Positions 10,871-23,681 of a stretch of DNA of 64,000 nt are shown here, piece by piece. Source of the DNA: Trichobilharzia szidati (Eukaryota > Platyhelminthes > Trematoda > Strigeidida > Schistosomatidae); assembly GCA_944472155.2 (NCBI GenBank), contig OX235273.1, positions 82,392,793 to 82,456,792 of the forward strand. Reading direction: 5' to 3'. The translations under genes were made by a program, and so were the position numbers. The notes beneath the pieces were generated by a model. That model did no database searches. It was given only the letters and a program-made list of their open reading frames with translations, and was not told the origin of the DNA. Each line of letters opens with the position of its first letter. The first letter of the stretch is position 1.

Positions 10871-12185
10871 GTTTACTTTATAAAAAATACTCACAGATGA
10901 TGACCTTCCACTGTACACCAGCAGACTTATACTGAGAAGGATAAGTTCTTCCTCACATATGCAAAAGAAAATGGAATAGACATACTCTGTAGAGACTACT
11001 GGACGACACCATGTTTCCAGGTCCTAGAATGGAAACCGATCAGGAAACGTCTGCGGGTGCAGATCATGTTAAGGGTAAATGAAATCCGGAAAGCAATCGT
11101 CCAGGCAACTAAAAAGGATTGTGAAAAACAGAATTAAAAATAGAAGTGATATCAAATTCCTTTGTGTCAGTCAGTATCCAAAGATATGATAATAGAATAA
11201 TAATATAATGCCACTAATCTAAAGCTGAAAAGATTGAAGAAATTTAGTTTTTCCAAATATACTCGTGGAGTCCTGAAAAATAAAATTATCCAACTTTTAC
11301 TACTATATGAGAAATGAACATATTGTAAATTACTTTGTTTTAACCAGAATCTCTGTACTTTATACTTCACCTCGTTGTTTGAAAGAAAATATAATTCTGC
11401 CTACATCTCTCCGTCTTCTCCACCATCTCAACTGCCATCGGCCAATTCTAATTACCTGGCTTCTATTTCAAAATTTCGCAGGAACACCGTATTTTCTCCC
11501 TACGTTACCTTGGCCAACCTCTGGTGATATTGATATTGGAGAATCAAGATTGGAGCAGTCCTCGCACAATACTTCTTGAGTCTACTAAGTTAATTGTGGA
11601 TTTGGACCTTTAAATAATCACAAGTAACAATTTTTAATATATTCCTCCAGTAACTTTACGGATTTGGTATTTTTTATTTCTATTCGAACTTGGGATATTA
11701 AGCTAGCAGAGTCTGAGGTCCGCCAGCTTACCTTCGTATGAAACCATTTCTTGTTGGGTTTTTTTTTCGAAAAAGCAGTGAGTTACATTATATCACTAAC
11801 TTTGCACGGAAGCACTGATGCTCTTCTGTTTCGTCCATTCGAGCACGTAATCTTGTGTGATGTGAAGACTGGTCTGTTACGAAAAGCATGTCGAAGTGTC
11901 GCTAGGGTCAAACGTTTCAGAAGTTGTTGGTGCCTCTCTCGTACACCGAAATATAGACAGTAGAGTGATATTTGCGTTTTTTCATTATTTTATTTGAAGT
12001 TAGTCACCCCAGACAGACCTTATATGTACGAGACTAACAGCCAAGCTTATTGTGTAACGGCTGATAGTGCTGCTTACTGACGTGTACTGAAGTATATAGA
12101 GCAAGACTCGAACCCATGGCCCTCTGGCTGAAAGTCGAATGCTTATTCCAGCAAACCAAACCTATTTTTATTGCTTTGTTGCTTT
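10871..12185. other. No gene recognised
   Basis: Mixed sequence, perhaps old repeat. Short open frames at 11307-11579 and 11751-11963 show no recognisable domains. Confidence 0.35.
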
Positions 12186-12189
12186 CTAG

Positions 12190-12312
12190 GCGAGACATGA
12201 AGCTTCAACCTGGAGCTGTGAAATTTCGATAACAGTGGATTTATATTTTTATGGGATGTGATTGCTAGTCAAACGCCCAACCTTCCCTCATTGCCAATCT
12301 TACCATTTGCCT
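12190..12312 (-). mobile_element. Truncated, diverged type A SINE
   Basis: The complement matches the body of the type A SINE (gggcatgaggctagcaacc region and the aacttcaagcctctagcttg tail region) with many substitutions. The tRNA-like head is missing. It is an old copy. Confidence 0.65.
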
Positions 12313-13084
12313 AATGAGTTTGAAGAATGCGTCTATACTGAGGTGGTAATATCTTATAGTAATTCAGTCTGAATTAAGTCAACATGCGCATTTGCATACT
12401 TCATTATTGATGCCTGAAAGAAATAATCAGCTCTCATGTCCATCTTCATTTCGAGGAAGTTGTAATAGCATTTAGTGTATCTGTCTGTCTGAATTTCAGC
12501 CAACCGGTAAAATATATCAACCATGCTCGTGAACAACTGAAGCACATGGTTCGAATTCAAAGGGGTTATTGCTAGTTGGGAAAAGCTACTATGCTCAGTC
12601 CTTCGTGGAGCCTAGGTAGGTGACCCTCTAGATGTTCACCGTTTCCAACTTCAGTTCGCGCTTTCCTTAATGCGTCTCAGTGGTACTTGAAAAAGTAAAT
12701 TACACTAATAAAGTGTTCGGATGTGTGAAGCTATCTCTCCATTACTGACAATATTTGCTGATATTTCGGTCCCTCAAATATGCAAATTCTACTTGGCACC
12801 ACTGACCAGGAATTCACTGAAGCCTGAGACTGCTACAACGGCGTAAACTTAAAAAGGGATACAGCATAAATATGAAGACTGCTGGATGTTATTTGTTTTA
12901 TTGTGAAATGCACTGGGATACCTACACCCAAGTTTAAAAATGAAGTCTACTTGAATGCACTTTGAACTTAAGGTTTTCATTGAGTGGTATTATTTCTTTT
13001 ATATTCGCAGCAGAATTCCAGGTCACAGCCACGACGATCACATCCACACTAAAATTAGTTGGGTTAAAGGGGTTTTAAAAATGG
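12313..13084. other. No gene recognised
   Basis: Nothing identifiable. Possibly the eroded 5' part of the Penelope element that follows. Confidence 0.35.
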
Positions 13085-14235
13085 CAGAATGAACCATGAT
13101 CCCTCAATTTGGTCGAATGCCTTGTACACAGACAACCGAAGTTTATTCTTTATCTTGAAAGCCTTTCAAATTGTACAGAAAGATGGTATAGCCATGAGGT
13201 CTCCTCTTGGTCCACTCCTGACCAGCTGCTTCATGGCGAGTCTCAAAAACAACATCCTTGATAAGTCAACTGCACTTAGACTGGAGATACGTAGATGATA
13301 CATCCATAATTTGTGATGATGAATGTGATTTGGAGTATCTCCTCAAAACCATTGACGCAGCACACCCAGCAGTGAAATTCACCTTAGAACGTGAACTGAA
13401 CATGCCATTTCCATTCCTCTATGGACTACTTACGAGGAGAGAAGACTGTATGATCCGAAGATCGATATATCGCAGGCCAACATGGACAGGCATTTTATCA
13501 ACTTCCGGAGCCTCGTGCCGCTTATTCGAAAGCGAAACCTGATACATACATTAAGTTCAAGGATTATAAAAATCTGTTCGGAAGACACGATAGAGAAAGA
13601 ATTAAATTTTATACGTGAAACCCTACTAGAGAACAGGTATCCACCAAGATTCATGGATAAAAACATGAAAGAGAAGCCTCCATATCCAAACATCGCAACT
13701 GTTCCTAAGAAAACTTTCTTCATGGACCTGGAATTCAAAGGTGACACTGAAGCAGAAAGTTTAAGAAACCGCCTTTCTAAGTGTCTGAAGAAGATATTTC
13801 AAGCAGTCACCTTACATATCAAATCCTCCAGCAGACAGTTAATCCAGTCTAATGTTAAGGATAAGATACCGCTTTTGGTCACCTCATTGTGTATTTATCA
13901 GTTTACTTGTTCATGCAGAGCAAAGTAAATCGGCTGTACACAACGTCCACAAACGTATTCTGGATATTTTCTAGCTTGGTTAGCCAGAGGGGAAAACAAG
14001 AATAGTAGCAGCTCCTCGAACACCCTGTCAGCTCTGGACATCGAGCACTCCCACATGAACGCTTCACAATGATACACAGAGTTGCTCAATGTCGTACAAA
14101 GGGGCTTCAAATACGCCATGTGTATATAGCTGAAGCATTAGCTATTCGAGATCTGAAACCGGACTTCTGCATTAAAAGCTCTGCATACATTCACTCGTCC
14201 TACCGTAGCCAGAGTAAAGTTCTTAGAATAGTCTT
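13085..14235 (+). pseudogene. Penelope-like element remnant (family 3), reverse transcriptase plus GIY-YIG end
   Basis: Broken + strand frames line up with the Penelope-like proteins at 48-51 kb. IVQKDGIAMRSPLGPLL is the RT motif that precedes the catalytic box. It is followed by the catalytic YVDDTSII, then SIYRRPTWTG, KTFFMDLEFKG and CIYQFTCSCRAK, where a stop interrupts the tract that should read into the GIY-YIG YIG motif. The C-terminal IAEALAIRDLKPDFC is seen near 14126-14170. There are several frameshifts and stops, so the copy is dead. It is clearly more diverged than the 48-51 kb pair. Confidence 0.8.
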
Positions 14236-15000
14236 GCTTCTTACTTAGTTTTACAGACGTTCCAGCTTGATTTGTAGATTCGCCGGTGACGCGTATTCAA
14301 GAGCTATCTAGTAGATATTTGCCTACGTGGTCATTTCTTGGTAGCCGAATTTTGTGTTTTGACTTCAGCCTATTTAAATCCTGTCTTAGTATATCCATTC
14401 TCTAAAGCGACTGCCTACGGCCAATGTTAACGTGTGACCCAGTTAATCGCAGCATTTGAAGAACAAACGAAGAATAGTACGCAGTAACTGCTTGCCGGGA
14501 AAAATAAGTATGTAACTGACGTGAGAATGATTGGAAATATTCTGAAAAAATAAGCATTTGAACTGCAGACATCAGTACATTTTTTTTAGAATACTGAGTT
14601 TATCAGCAAATGATAGATGCTTTACATCTGATCCATTGCCTATTTCTGGTCAGCGTCACATATTATGCAAAATATTCCATCTCTTTTGATTGGGGTAGCG
14701 GCTTTTTAGGGTCTACAGTAAAGGCCTTGTGCAGTCAAGGATATATACTTATGACACTGGTAGTCACGTTATAATAAATGGGTGCTGAGCATTTCTCCGG
14801 AGACGCCCAATGAAAGAAAAGTGGCTTCTTTGAGGGAATTCCGCAAAACTTTATGAAGTGTGTTTTTTGTTAAATCTAACGAATGTTATAACAAATTTAA
14901 AATATGGAAATCAAAGACAATCAAAAAGATCAGAAGGTATTTAAACGGTGCCTGTTAATACCCTTCTCTTAGTAGTATTTTTCCTGTAGACCAATTATTT
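14236..15000. other. No gene recognised
   Basis: No coding pattern or known repeat seen. Confidence 0.35.
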
Positions 15001-15860
15001 TTTAATGTGGAGCATATTTTAGTCGCTCTCGCTGTACCATTCGAAGACAGAAAGGAATTTCATTGTACAACAGTGACAGAATTAATTTGTACGGAATGGT
15101 CTTCCTGAATATATTTTTGTGTCTGTGTAGTTTAAATAACTTATACTGACATGGGACGCAATTATATCTGGGGACGAGTAAAGCGCCACTTTCTGATGAG
15201 CTATTGGATGCACCATAATAGCCACAACTCGTTGTTTCATAAAGTTTGCCGTAGCTCACCACCCTTGGGCTATAGGAGACGCAGCAAGACATCGTCTCCA
15301 GGGGTGTGAAATTTTGCAGCAATTCGTTGAGCGTTGCTATCTAAGAGGCTGTCGGATTTCTTACGTCTGAGATGCTGACCAAAATACCAAGTGAAGCAAA
15401 CAAGCCAGTGTCTGAAACCAAATATCTGACCCAAAGACACGTGATAAACCTCGGAAACCAGAGGGAGCAAGCAGCACCAGCACAGAAAACCAAATAGTCA
15501 TGCTGCTTGAAAGACTTCGAGCTCGTTTCCTATTGGCTTCAACTAGAAATAACGCTCGCCATTGTTGGGTAGCCATCTGTCTTGCATTTAACTCTCTTTG
15601 GCCACGCAACTTGCTAGCTGTTTGGCCAAGTCAATCTGACCTGGTAACCAGGCCGTTCTTAATGCCACCTCAACTACAGAGGGGAGAATATAACACTCAC
15701 AGCTGTTCAAGGTTATATTTATTGATGTTGATACTGGAGGAGTACTGAGATATGCAATTACACCATAACTCACAATCGCGCACTTATTCCCTGAGGACCT
15801 AATTGTCCGAAATCTGATCAAGTTGCCATAGACAAACAGATTAGTGGTAGGAGGTGGAAT
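15001..15860. other. GC-richer unclassified block, possible old LTR or repeat
   Basis: This stretch is visibly less AT-rich than its surroundings and has several overlapping open frames on both strands, none with a recognisable domain. A decayed LTR or other repeat is possible, but I see no paired copy in the window. Confidence 0.25.
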
Positions 15861-15959
15861 GGCTGAAACTCATTTGAATTGACGAACACCTTTGGCTTCC
15901 TTCACTAGCATCGTAGAATCAAAGGGCAAGACTACCACGATGAATCCTAGCCTGTCGAG

Positions 15960-17295
15960 TGAATGAATGACCTCCAATTTCGGCAGGAGCACAGTGGGCA
16001 GTACCGTTTGTTTAGTACTGAGAGGAAGGAGGTCTGAAAAGTTATGGTTTGTAATGCTAAGGTCTCTATGGCTGTCACTATTATTTCGAAAATTTATGAC
16101 CATTGTTGTAGTGATTACTTGGAAACTGGCGAAATCGAAAGAAGCAGAACATGATTTCAAGGCAGCTGGCTCTATTATTCATGACCTGCTTGCCGGGGCA
16201 AGAGATGGAGTTCACATAAGAAGGACCTTCAGAATCGGTAAACAAAATGCTCATGCTATGAAAGGTCCTCAGAGATTACTTAATGTAGTACTAAGGAGTT
16301 AGATGGAGAAGAACGTTATTTCCTACAACGCATTGAAGTTCATGGGAAAAGGTTGAGAATAAGGCCTGACTGGGCTTTGGAGGATTGGATGAAAGCAAGG
16401 GAAGCAGTGACGGGATCACAAGTTCTTTTGGCAAAATACGGAAAATTTACGTTATTATTTTTTGTCATAGTGTTATTTTGCAATGATCGAATCACAGGAA
16501 ATCAACCAACAACACAGAGAGAATTTTCATCATGAGCTGACATTAGTTAGAGAACCATTGGAAAACCTGAGAGGAATTAATTCAGAATTTGTGTTTGGCG
16601 GAATTATTTGTAATTCATATGATGAATACTAACAAACAACGGTAAGTATTTAAAAAACAGTGACAGAAATTGTCAGCCACCACAATTTCCTAAAATTTTG
16701 GGTTTTCAGTTGAATGAACTACTAGGTGTAGCAGTGCGCCATGCGGATGCGTTGGTTCTGCGAAATTAGCTCCAAGAATTATGGGTATTATACGAATAAC
16801 TGCACACTGATATTATTGCTATTAATGAAACATGTTTTTTGGTGGGCGTGATCCTAACTTCACTCATACCGAGATGTATCTGCACTTGAGCAGGCAGAAA
16901 CATTAATCGGAAAGGTGGTAGATTTGCTCTTTACATCGGCAATGAGACAAGAATTAGGTTGTCGGTCTCAGAATCACATGACAGTGACACCTGTGAAGTC
17001 TGATAGTAGGTGAATTTAATAATTAGATGGAATAAACATCAACTAGTTTTTTGGCTGTTTCAACAAATAATTTTTCCTGACTTCCATTCAATGTATACTC
17101 GCCAGCCATGTAAATGAACCAACATTAAACGTCGCTGAGCGTTATCCCTTTACTCCTGACTCACTTCTAAAGAACCAAGAGGAAGTTAGCCACATTGGAT
17201 GCCTCCCACGGGCGTTGATACGGCATATACCCTGTTTGAAGTGGCGCCTCCACCTTTGCCTTGAGGATATTTGAGCGGTCTAGTGTGGTTACTGG
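15960..17295 (+). pseudogene. CR1-type LINE, 5' half (ORF1 end and endonuclease), decayed
   Basis: From about 16140 the sequence reads EAEHDFKAAGSIIHDLL, VHIRRTFRIGKQNAH and KGPQRLLNVVL, the pattern of the conserved C-terminal part of CR1 ORF1 proteins. From about 16700 comes an AP-type endonuclease with stops: TDIIAINETCF, NRKGGRFALYIGNETRI, then after a gap HVNEPTLN and LLKNQEEVSHIGCLPRAL, which resembles the end of the endonuclease domain. Everything downstream (linker, RT) is missing here. A CR1 3' half in the same orientation lies at 33100-34790. Confidence 0.7.
17198..17290 (+). repeat. CR1 endonuclease-end segment repeated in inverse at 32650-32735
   Basis: The segment around gtttgaagtggcgcctccac matches the complement of 32650-32735 with few differences. 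It appears to be part of the CR1 endonuclease region rather than a separate element. Confidence 0.6.
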
Positions 17296-17419
17296 AATTA
17301 TTAACCACACTTTCAACTTGAGTGCAACCTTGAGCAACTGTTACATGAACACTTGACGAATACCACATCAACACCGAAAGTGCACCAGATTGTGTGAAAC
17401 ATGCTTTTAATAATAATAT

Positions 17420-18260
17420 ATTTATTCCTATTTATGTGGGACAGTTTTACAGGCATGGACAAGTATTATTTGAATTACATAAATCTGGTTTATGGTGAAA
17501 TTACATGGATGCTGTCCTTCTGTTTCTTTATTTTGTGGGCACAATCTGCTAACTAGTCATTCAGTGGAACACATCAAAAAAATGCAGAAATACTGTCTCC
17601 GCGTTAACAAAACCCCGAGAATGTGTTGGGTGGATTACAAATACTTAGGAAAAAAATAAAGCTTGAAGTCAGTCCCCCCCACACAACTTTGGTGTTTGCG
17701 GCATTGTGTCTTATTCTTGATTTATAACCAAATTGGGTATTAATTTGAAATAAGTGAATTGTTTGCATAATTTTGTCAGCACTCTTATCGTAAGTAACAC
17801 CAGAAGTGAATTGTACTCAATGCAGACCAGTATTGGTCATTGCCAAGCAGATTTGTTTAACTGCGCTTAGGTCAGCCAACACCACCATTTGTCGGTGCAT
17901 GGTCGTTCCATATGAGTAAGTTGATTAACATGTAGAAAGCTATTCACAAACCATTTCAGATTATGGATACTGCTTGTAAAGGATGTTATACAGAGCCCTG
18001 ATGTGATGACAGTGGATGTTTCAAGGATGCTGAGTCATTACTAGCCAAAACCTTGGAGGATGATATATAAGTAAGTGGCTTCAAGTCCTGTTCAACTTCA
18101 GTCTTACCGTAGATCTGTGCAACTTCCACTACAAGGCAGATAGAAGAGGAGAGATGGGCAGCAAAGTACCAGAGAAGAAAGGTAATATATGTGGACACGA
18201 ATAAGACCTTAATGTTTGTACATATATGTTTACATTCTTTGTTCATTTCCATCTAGTAAA
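17420..18260 (+). repeat. Unclassified dispersed repeat, inverted partner at 29130-29900
   Basis: Several blocks match the reverse complement of 29130-29900 in collinear order, for example acaggcatggacaagtatta, gtgaaattacatgg and the ggctagtaatgactcagcat-type block. By eye, similarity looks roughly three quarters or more. No intact frame crosses both copies, and I cannot assign the family. Confidence 0.6.
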
Positions 18261-18870
18261 CACATATATTTATTTCTACTCAGTCTTTTTATGAACCTTT
18301 GCGACTAGTCTATTCATCGTTCGTAGAGTAATAAGAAGAGTTTTGAGCGTTTTTTAGGTACTTTAGTAAATTAATAATTGATTCGTCCTTGAGATAAATA
18401 GTTTACTAATGTTATCAGCAGAGTGAAACAGTGTGTACAGAGAGCGTTTGAAACTTATAACGGAGGTACAAGTTCTGATCTGTTTTAGAATACATGACTG
18501 TGAAGAAGTTTCTGCGGAGTGTTAATTTAAAGGCTTTTATTTTCACTGTGCAAGTTTAGTTACGATCGTAAGAGCCTTGAGGTGAGAAGTGGATGTCCTC
18601 ACTGTGTGAGCATGATATTTTGTGTAGGATCTTAAAGAAGAATACTAGGTTTATAATAAGTCTTCTCGTCCAAACTGGGTCAAGATTTAGTATCATGTAC
18701 AGTGAGATGTAGTCTTTCTTACACCCTTAGCGAAGTAGTTCGGACGTGAAATATCGCTGGATACTTTCCATTCTCAGCTTGTCACATATGCGAGTGCTGC
18801 CAGTGATAAAAAGACAGTATTCAACTGTTATCTCCACTTTTTGACATTGTCTCCAGTGAACAATTTAAGT
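18261..18870. other. No gene recognised
   Basis: Sequence upstream of the Gypsy remnant. It may contain eroded pol sequence, but I see no readable motif. Confidence 0.35.
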
Positions 18871-18879
18871 GAGAACAAT

Positions 18880-20470
18880 AACATGAGGGTATCTTTGGAA
18901 AAAACCTGGAGTTTCTTGACAGACAAGCATTTTTAAAACCTTTCTCATCAAGTGATAAGTCTGTTCTCACTACAGATGCCTCTCCTACGGGTATAGCTGC
19001 AGTACTTGAGCAAAATGGACAACCTGTTATTTGTATTTCACGACAGCTAAGTAAGAGTGAACAAGGGTACTCACAAACCCAGAAAGAGGCTCTAGCAGTT
19101 GTATGGGCAATATAACTCCTGCACAAGTATCTCTTCGGTACTAAGTTTCACATAGTTACTGATCACCAGGCTTTGAAATTCATTTACAATCCAGAAAAAT
19201 CTTTGAATAGTTCATCTGCTGCTATGGTTCAAAGTTGGAGTTTAGAATTAAGTGCATATGATTGCACTATTGAACACAGATCGGCTAAAGATATACTTCA
19301 TGCAGACTTATCTCGTTATTCATTATTTGAAAATTCTGCTAATGACACTGATTGGTTGTTAGTCCAGCCGTTACCTGTGGATAGAGTTTGACCTATAAAT
19401 GATACTCGGAAATATTACGGATGCATTATAAATGCAACAAAAAGAGGTCGGAATATTCAGTGTAAGCGAAGATTTCCGGACTTTTATTAGCGAAGAGATG
19501 AGATTTCATTCCATCCTGAAGGATTTCTATGTCTGAATGACAGAATTGTTATTCCTCCGACATTAAGATCTGCGATTTTGGATGATCTTCATTCTGCTCA
19601 TCACGGAGCTGATAAGATGAAATCATTAGCACGTCTAACATGCTGGTGGCCGGAAATTGATGCTGACACTAACAAAAGATCGAATAGCTGTTCTAGCTGT
19701 TTGCATAAAATATCCTATGGGAAGTCATCGTGGAAACCGTGACCTGTGTCTTGTGAGGTTTGGCAGCGTATTCATGCGGATTACTGTGGTCCATTCTTAA
19801 ATTCATACTGTGCTTTAGTTATTGTGGATTCTTATTCTAGATGGACAGAAGTCATTATTACAGACACTCCTAATGCAAAATTCACTCACAGAGCGTTGAG
19901 AAAGATTTTTAGTCGAGAAGGAATTGCAGATGTCTTAGTTACTGATAATGGTACTCATTTCACTGAGAAGAACTTCAATGATTGGCTTAAACACATAGGT
20001 TGTCGTCATCTGTACACAGCACCACGTCATCCTCAGTCTAACGGTTTGGCAGAAAATTTCGTACGAACGTTATAGAGTGCCATAGCATCAATGAGTCCTA
20101 AGAATTTTGATGAGCTAGAGAGATGTGTAGATAACTTCCTACTTCAATATCGCAATGCGGAGTATACAAGTACCCATGAAATTCCTGCTAAACTATTCAA
20201 ATCTCGAATTCTCAGGAAGCACCTAATGTCCACGACTTCTGATGCACATTATTACAGAGGGAATGACTATAGACCTTCTGTTGGAATCATACTACAAAAA
20301 CTGGGAAATCGAATGGTGAAAATATTAGACATCGAAGATCATTCAATTCATAACAGACACCTGGACCAAGTGAAAATAGATGAAGTAGGTTGTCCTGATT
20401 ATAATTTTAATGATTCCGTTACTAATCCTGATTTTGTAGATAATTCAGAAATAAGTCCAGATGATAAAGG
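18880..20470 (+). pseudogene. Gypsy-type LTR retrotransposon pol remnant (RNase H and integrase)
   Basis: From about 18950 the + strand reads SVLTTDASPTGIAAVLEQ (RNase H active-site region), QTQKEALAVVWAI followed by a stop, HIVTDHQALKFIYNPEKS and DILHADLSRY. Then comes the integrase: an HHCC-type zinc region (LHSAHHGADKMK...CSSC), a stop, and a catalytic core with HADYCGPF (first D), VTDNGTHFTEKNF (second D) and HPQSNGLAENFVRTL (catalytic E). After a further stop the C-terminal integrase part continues from 20091. No LTRs or gag are found. Three in-frame stops make it non-functional. It ends where CR1 sequence begins near 20470. Confidence 0.85.
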
Positions 20471-21137
20471 CATGTGTCTATACATGTACGGTGACCTTGT
20501 CTCAAACACGAACACAGTCACAGATCTCGGGGTAACATACTCAGATCTTACCTTTACTGAACATGCAAATAAGGTGGTATCTGATTGTAAACGTCTGACC
20601 GGCTTCGTGCTACGCAACTTTTGCATCCCAGAAGCCAGATTAGCCATATATAAGATATGCATTCGCCCCAAACTTGAATACTGTGCCCACTTATACAGTA
20701 GCTTTAAATCAGCAGACAGAAAAAAAGTTGAAAATGTCCAAAGATTCCTCACGAAACGCATATTAGGTTATGATCAGCAAATAGAATACCTTGACAGATG
20801 TATTCGACTGGACTTAGAACCCTTATGGTTAAGGAGAGTGAAGTGCAATTTATTTCTCTTATTCAAAGTTATAAGAAAGCACTGTAACAGTAACTCGTCT
20901 ATAACCTGGGCTAATCCTAAATCGTATGGACTACGCAGCCATAACTGCCTCCTCAAGGTTAACACCCATAAGCTCACCACTAGAGCTAACTTCTTCACCA
21001 TTAAATATTGCAAACTTTGGAACCAACTACCCTCTGAGATTAGATCCTGTGAAAGGCCTGACAGTTTCAAAAGGAGCCTAGAAAAACATATTAACATGTC
21101 CACCCTAGCCCTTCTAAATGATCTCAACTGCTGGTAG
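20091..21137 (+). pseudogene. Chimeric 348-codon open frame: Gypsy integrase end fused to CR1 RT end
   Basis: Residues 1 to about 125 are the integrase C-terminus (KILDIEDHSIHNRHLDQ near the end). From about residue 130 the frame is CR1 ORF2 C-terminus: TVTDLGVTYSDLTFTEHANK, CIRPKLEYCAHLY, TKRILGYDQQIEYLDRC, LDLEPLWLRRVKCNL and FFTIKYCKLWNQLPSEIR. This part aligns with the C-terminal third of the intact CR1 ORF2 at 25379-28567 but belongs to a different subfamily. The frame is open across the join. There is no sign of a promoter or splice site, so chance preservation after a CR1 inserted into Gypsy is the simplest reading. Confidence 0.75.
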
Positions 21138-21700
21138 AGTGGTGAAACCATGACATTGCAATATTTAACTACATACAGTACACTAGTTCCTAGACTAACC
21201 TAATAATACTTAGTAATTATGCATGTTCAATACTTGAAATTAGATTATCATTAAAATACTTAAAATGATTACTTACGCAGCAAATGTTCTCTTAGTTTAT
21301 CACTCTTATTTCCCTTATAACATTCAGTTTTTGAGCCTAATGTATTCTTTGATAATACGAATTATAACACTGATTACACTCTTATTATACATAGATTGAT
21401 TTACTTTACGGCCACCTGTAAGACTCACTAACTTTCTGTAGTATTGTTAACCAAATGCTGAAATTTTGTTGGTTCTGCTAATATCTTTTTATAATATATG
21501 TAGACAGGTTACTTTGCAATGTCAAATGTTTACTATATATAAAACTGTCATGATAATTTAGTACACTTGGTCCTGCCAACCGACCTTACCTTCAGTTCAT
21601 ACTACCTATGTTGAACCCTAACTATATTGTTCTGCTGAATCTTGCTCCACTATTCACAAAACCTATTCTTGTTATTCTTCAAGGTTTTTGACTTCTTATA
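21138..21700 (+). other. Probable CR1 3' untranslated region and flank
   Basis: AT-rich sequence after the CR1 frame. No tandem array like that at 28490-29070 is present. Confidence 0.35.
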
Positions 21701-21729
21701 AAGTAATCTGTTCATTAGGACGCATGCAT

Positions 21730-22870
21730 ACATATATAATATGTTCATAAAGATGTACGCGGGGACCCATTGGAAGCACTCATTAAGAAAGCTAGGGAGA
21801 TGGAATATGGGGTACGAACATGTCTGGTACCAAGCAATATATTTGCGGTAACCATAATAATCATAGTCTCAGAGCCTAACATCAAAAAAGGTGGGAGGGT
21901 GGAGTTAGCTGATCAGTAGATATGGTGGGGGTCACTAAGGTGAATCGCCCCATTCTGCTGGAACAGCATTAAAAAATTTGAAGGCTCGAGATATTTCTGA
22001 TTTTTATGAGGGCTTAAATCTTTATCTTGAAAAAGATAACAATTAACGCCTTGACAGATCATGCTTCTACCTTTAAATATATACCATTCACCCAGCCTAT
22101 TGTTGAGATGCGACCATGTGGGATCTGCCCAGATTTATGGGGCATCTTATAAATTAACTTGCTGTCTATCGTCAGATCTTTTCATACCACTCCACAATGT
22201 CTTATCTCATTTATTTTCTGACAACGTCTTTACTCCATCCTCATTTTACTCCATTAAACTTAACATCTTATAGCTCTTCATTACTTATTATACTCCTACT
22301 CTCTGAAGGGTACGGTTGTGCACTAAATGCACAAAAAGGTATAAAATAAAAACAACTGGCATGAGGACAATTGTATTAAAACCAAAAGTGGATATCATGA
22401 TAGTTTGTGATATATCTGTAGCATTATACATTGCAAATGAATGTTGTTACCCTAGGGTGTTTCCTTTATTAATGCATTTATTAATGATACTTGCACTTAC
22501 CTATTTCATTACAATTTAATGATTCACCTCAGCACTTTACTTTTTCTAAAACAGATTCCAATCCCTTGTAAAAGGTGTACTTACCTCAATATTGGTTGGT
22601 TATCGTATACCTACAACCACGGGATGAAAACGGAACGACGTCGAATTTCCCGCTCAACCTGGAGGACAACTGTACAATTCAATAACTATACGGCCTAATT
22701 CAGAAAATGAGTGTATTATATGCATCGAATATTTAACAGTTGAAATACGATTAACTTGTAGACAATCTACGATTTGATATTATATCATACTTGATCGTGC
22801 CTGTAAAAATAGCATGCATTTTCATGTAAATTTGTAAATTTATATGAAATACATTATTATTATATTGATG
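21730..22870 (+). repeat. Unclassified dispersed repeat, direct partner at 30500-31640
   Basis: Blocks match 30500-31640 in the same order and orientation. Examples are agctgatcagtagatatggt with gtgaatcgcccc, then agcattatacattgcaaatg, then cgtgcctgtaaaaatagcat, ending in an ATT-rich tail near 22850-22866. The ATT-rich end suggests the 3' UTR of a LINE, but no coding part is attached. Confidence 0.55.
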
Positions 22871-23681
22871 AAAATAATATCACAGAATCAGTTAGAAGAT
22901 CCCAGGGACTTGCAAGCAAACCGAGACCTCATTATAAATACGCAAGGAGACATTCGACATGTGGCGGATGTGGTGAATGACAATTTCGATCGGCTTTATT
23001 GCATATCCCCTCATTGACATTTGTCGCTATGTTGCTATTGGTTTCAAGTGGCCTTGGTTTTGGGGGAAGATTCAACTGATATAATATTGTGATTTCATAG
23101 ACACAACTCAGGCTCATACGTGAAAGAAAGTTATTATCCTGTAATAAGGAAAAGTTGTTCAGAAGGTAAGGAGGATGTTATTTTTCAGTTTATTTGTGTA
23201 TATACTATTGTGCACCGAGTTGCATAGAGTTCTTAGTGCAACTGTATGTAACTGCATCTACATAAAGTGAAACATTACGAATGGTCCTGTTTCTAGAATG
23301 AAAAGCATTATTATCATTAAGTTTAGTAATGAAGAATGGAATTTCTTCAACGTCAATGTTATTTAATTGAGGTTGTAATCTGTGTAGGCCCTTGGAGGAA
23401 TAAATTCGGCATGGAGAACTCCTATGTAAACCGAAAGTGCTTTCAGTTTAGTAAATCTTACTGATTTCCTGTATAAATTTGATATTTGTCAAGTGTTTAT
23501 TTGAAATCTGCTGGAGTATTCAGTAAATTAAAAGTTGTGGTGCACAGCTTGTAGCGGTACGTTCAACGTTTGCGTTACATTTTAGCTTGATTCGCTATAT
23601 ATTTCTATTTTAACTGTGAGACTCGCACAAGTGTTTCTCCAGTTCCATAAATTTAACCAATAACTCTTTCACTAATTAGTT
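22871..23681 (+). other. Probable 5' untranslated region of the CR1 element
   Basis: No open frame of note. This region lies directly upstream of CR1 ORF1 and downstream of the ATT tail of the preceding repeat. The 5' boundary of the CR1 could not be fixed. Confidence 0.4.

Noticed and set aside
10826..10875. Inverted RTE reverse transcriptase start (AIKLLRAGKAAG) next to the family 1 3' end
   Set aside because: Only about 45 bp match and the following sequence does not continue the RT. Too short to call a second twin-priming event.
15001..15860. Protein-coding gene in the GC-richer block
   Set aside because: Several overlapping frames exist on both strands, but none has domains, splice context or start signals. 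More likely an old repeat.
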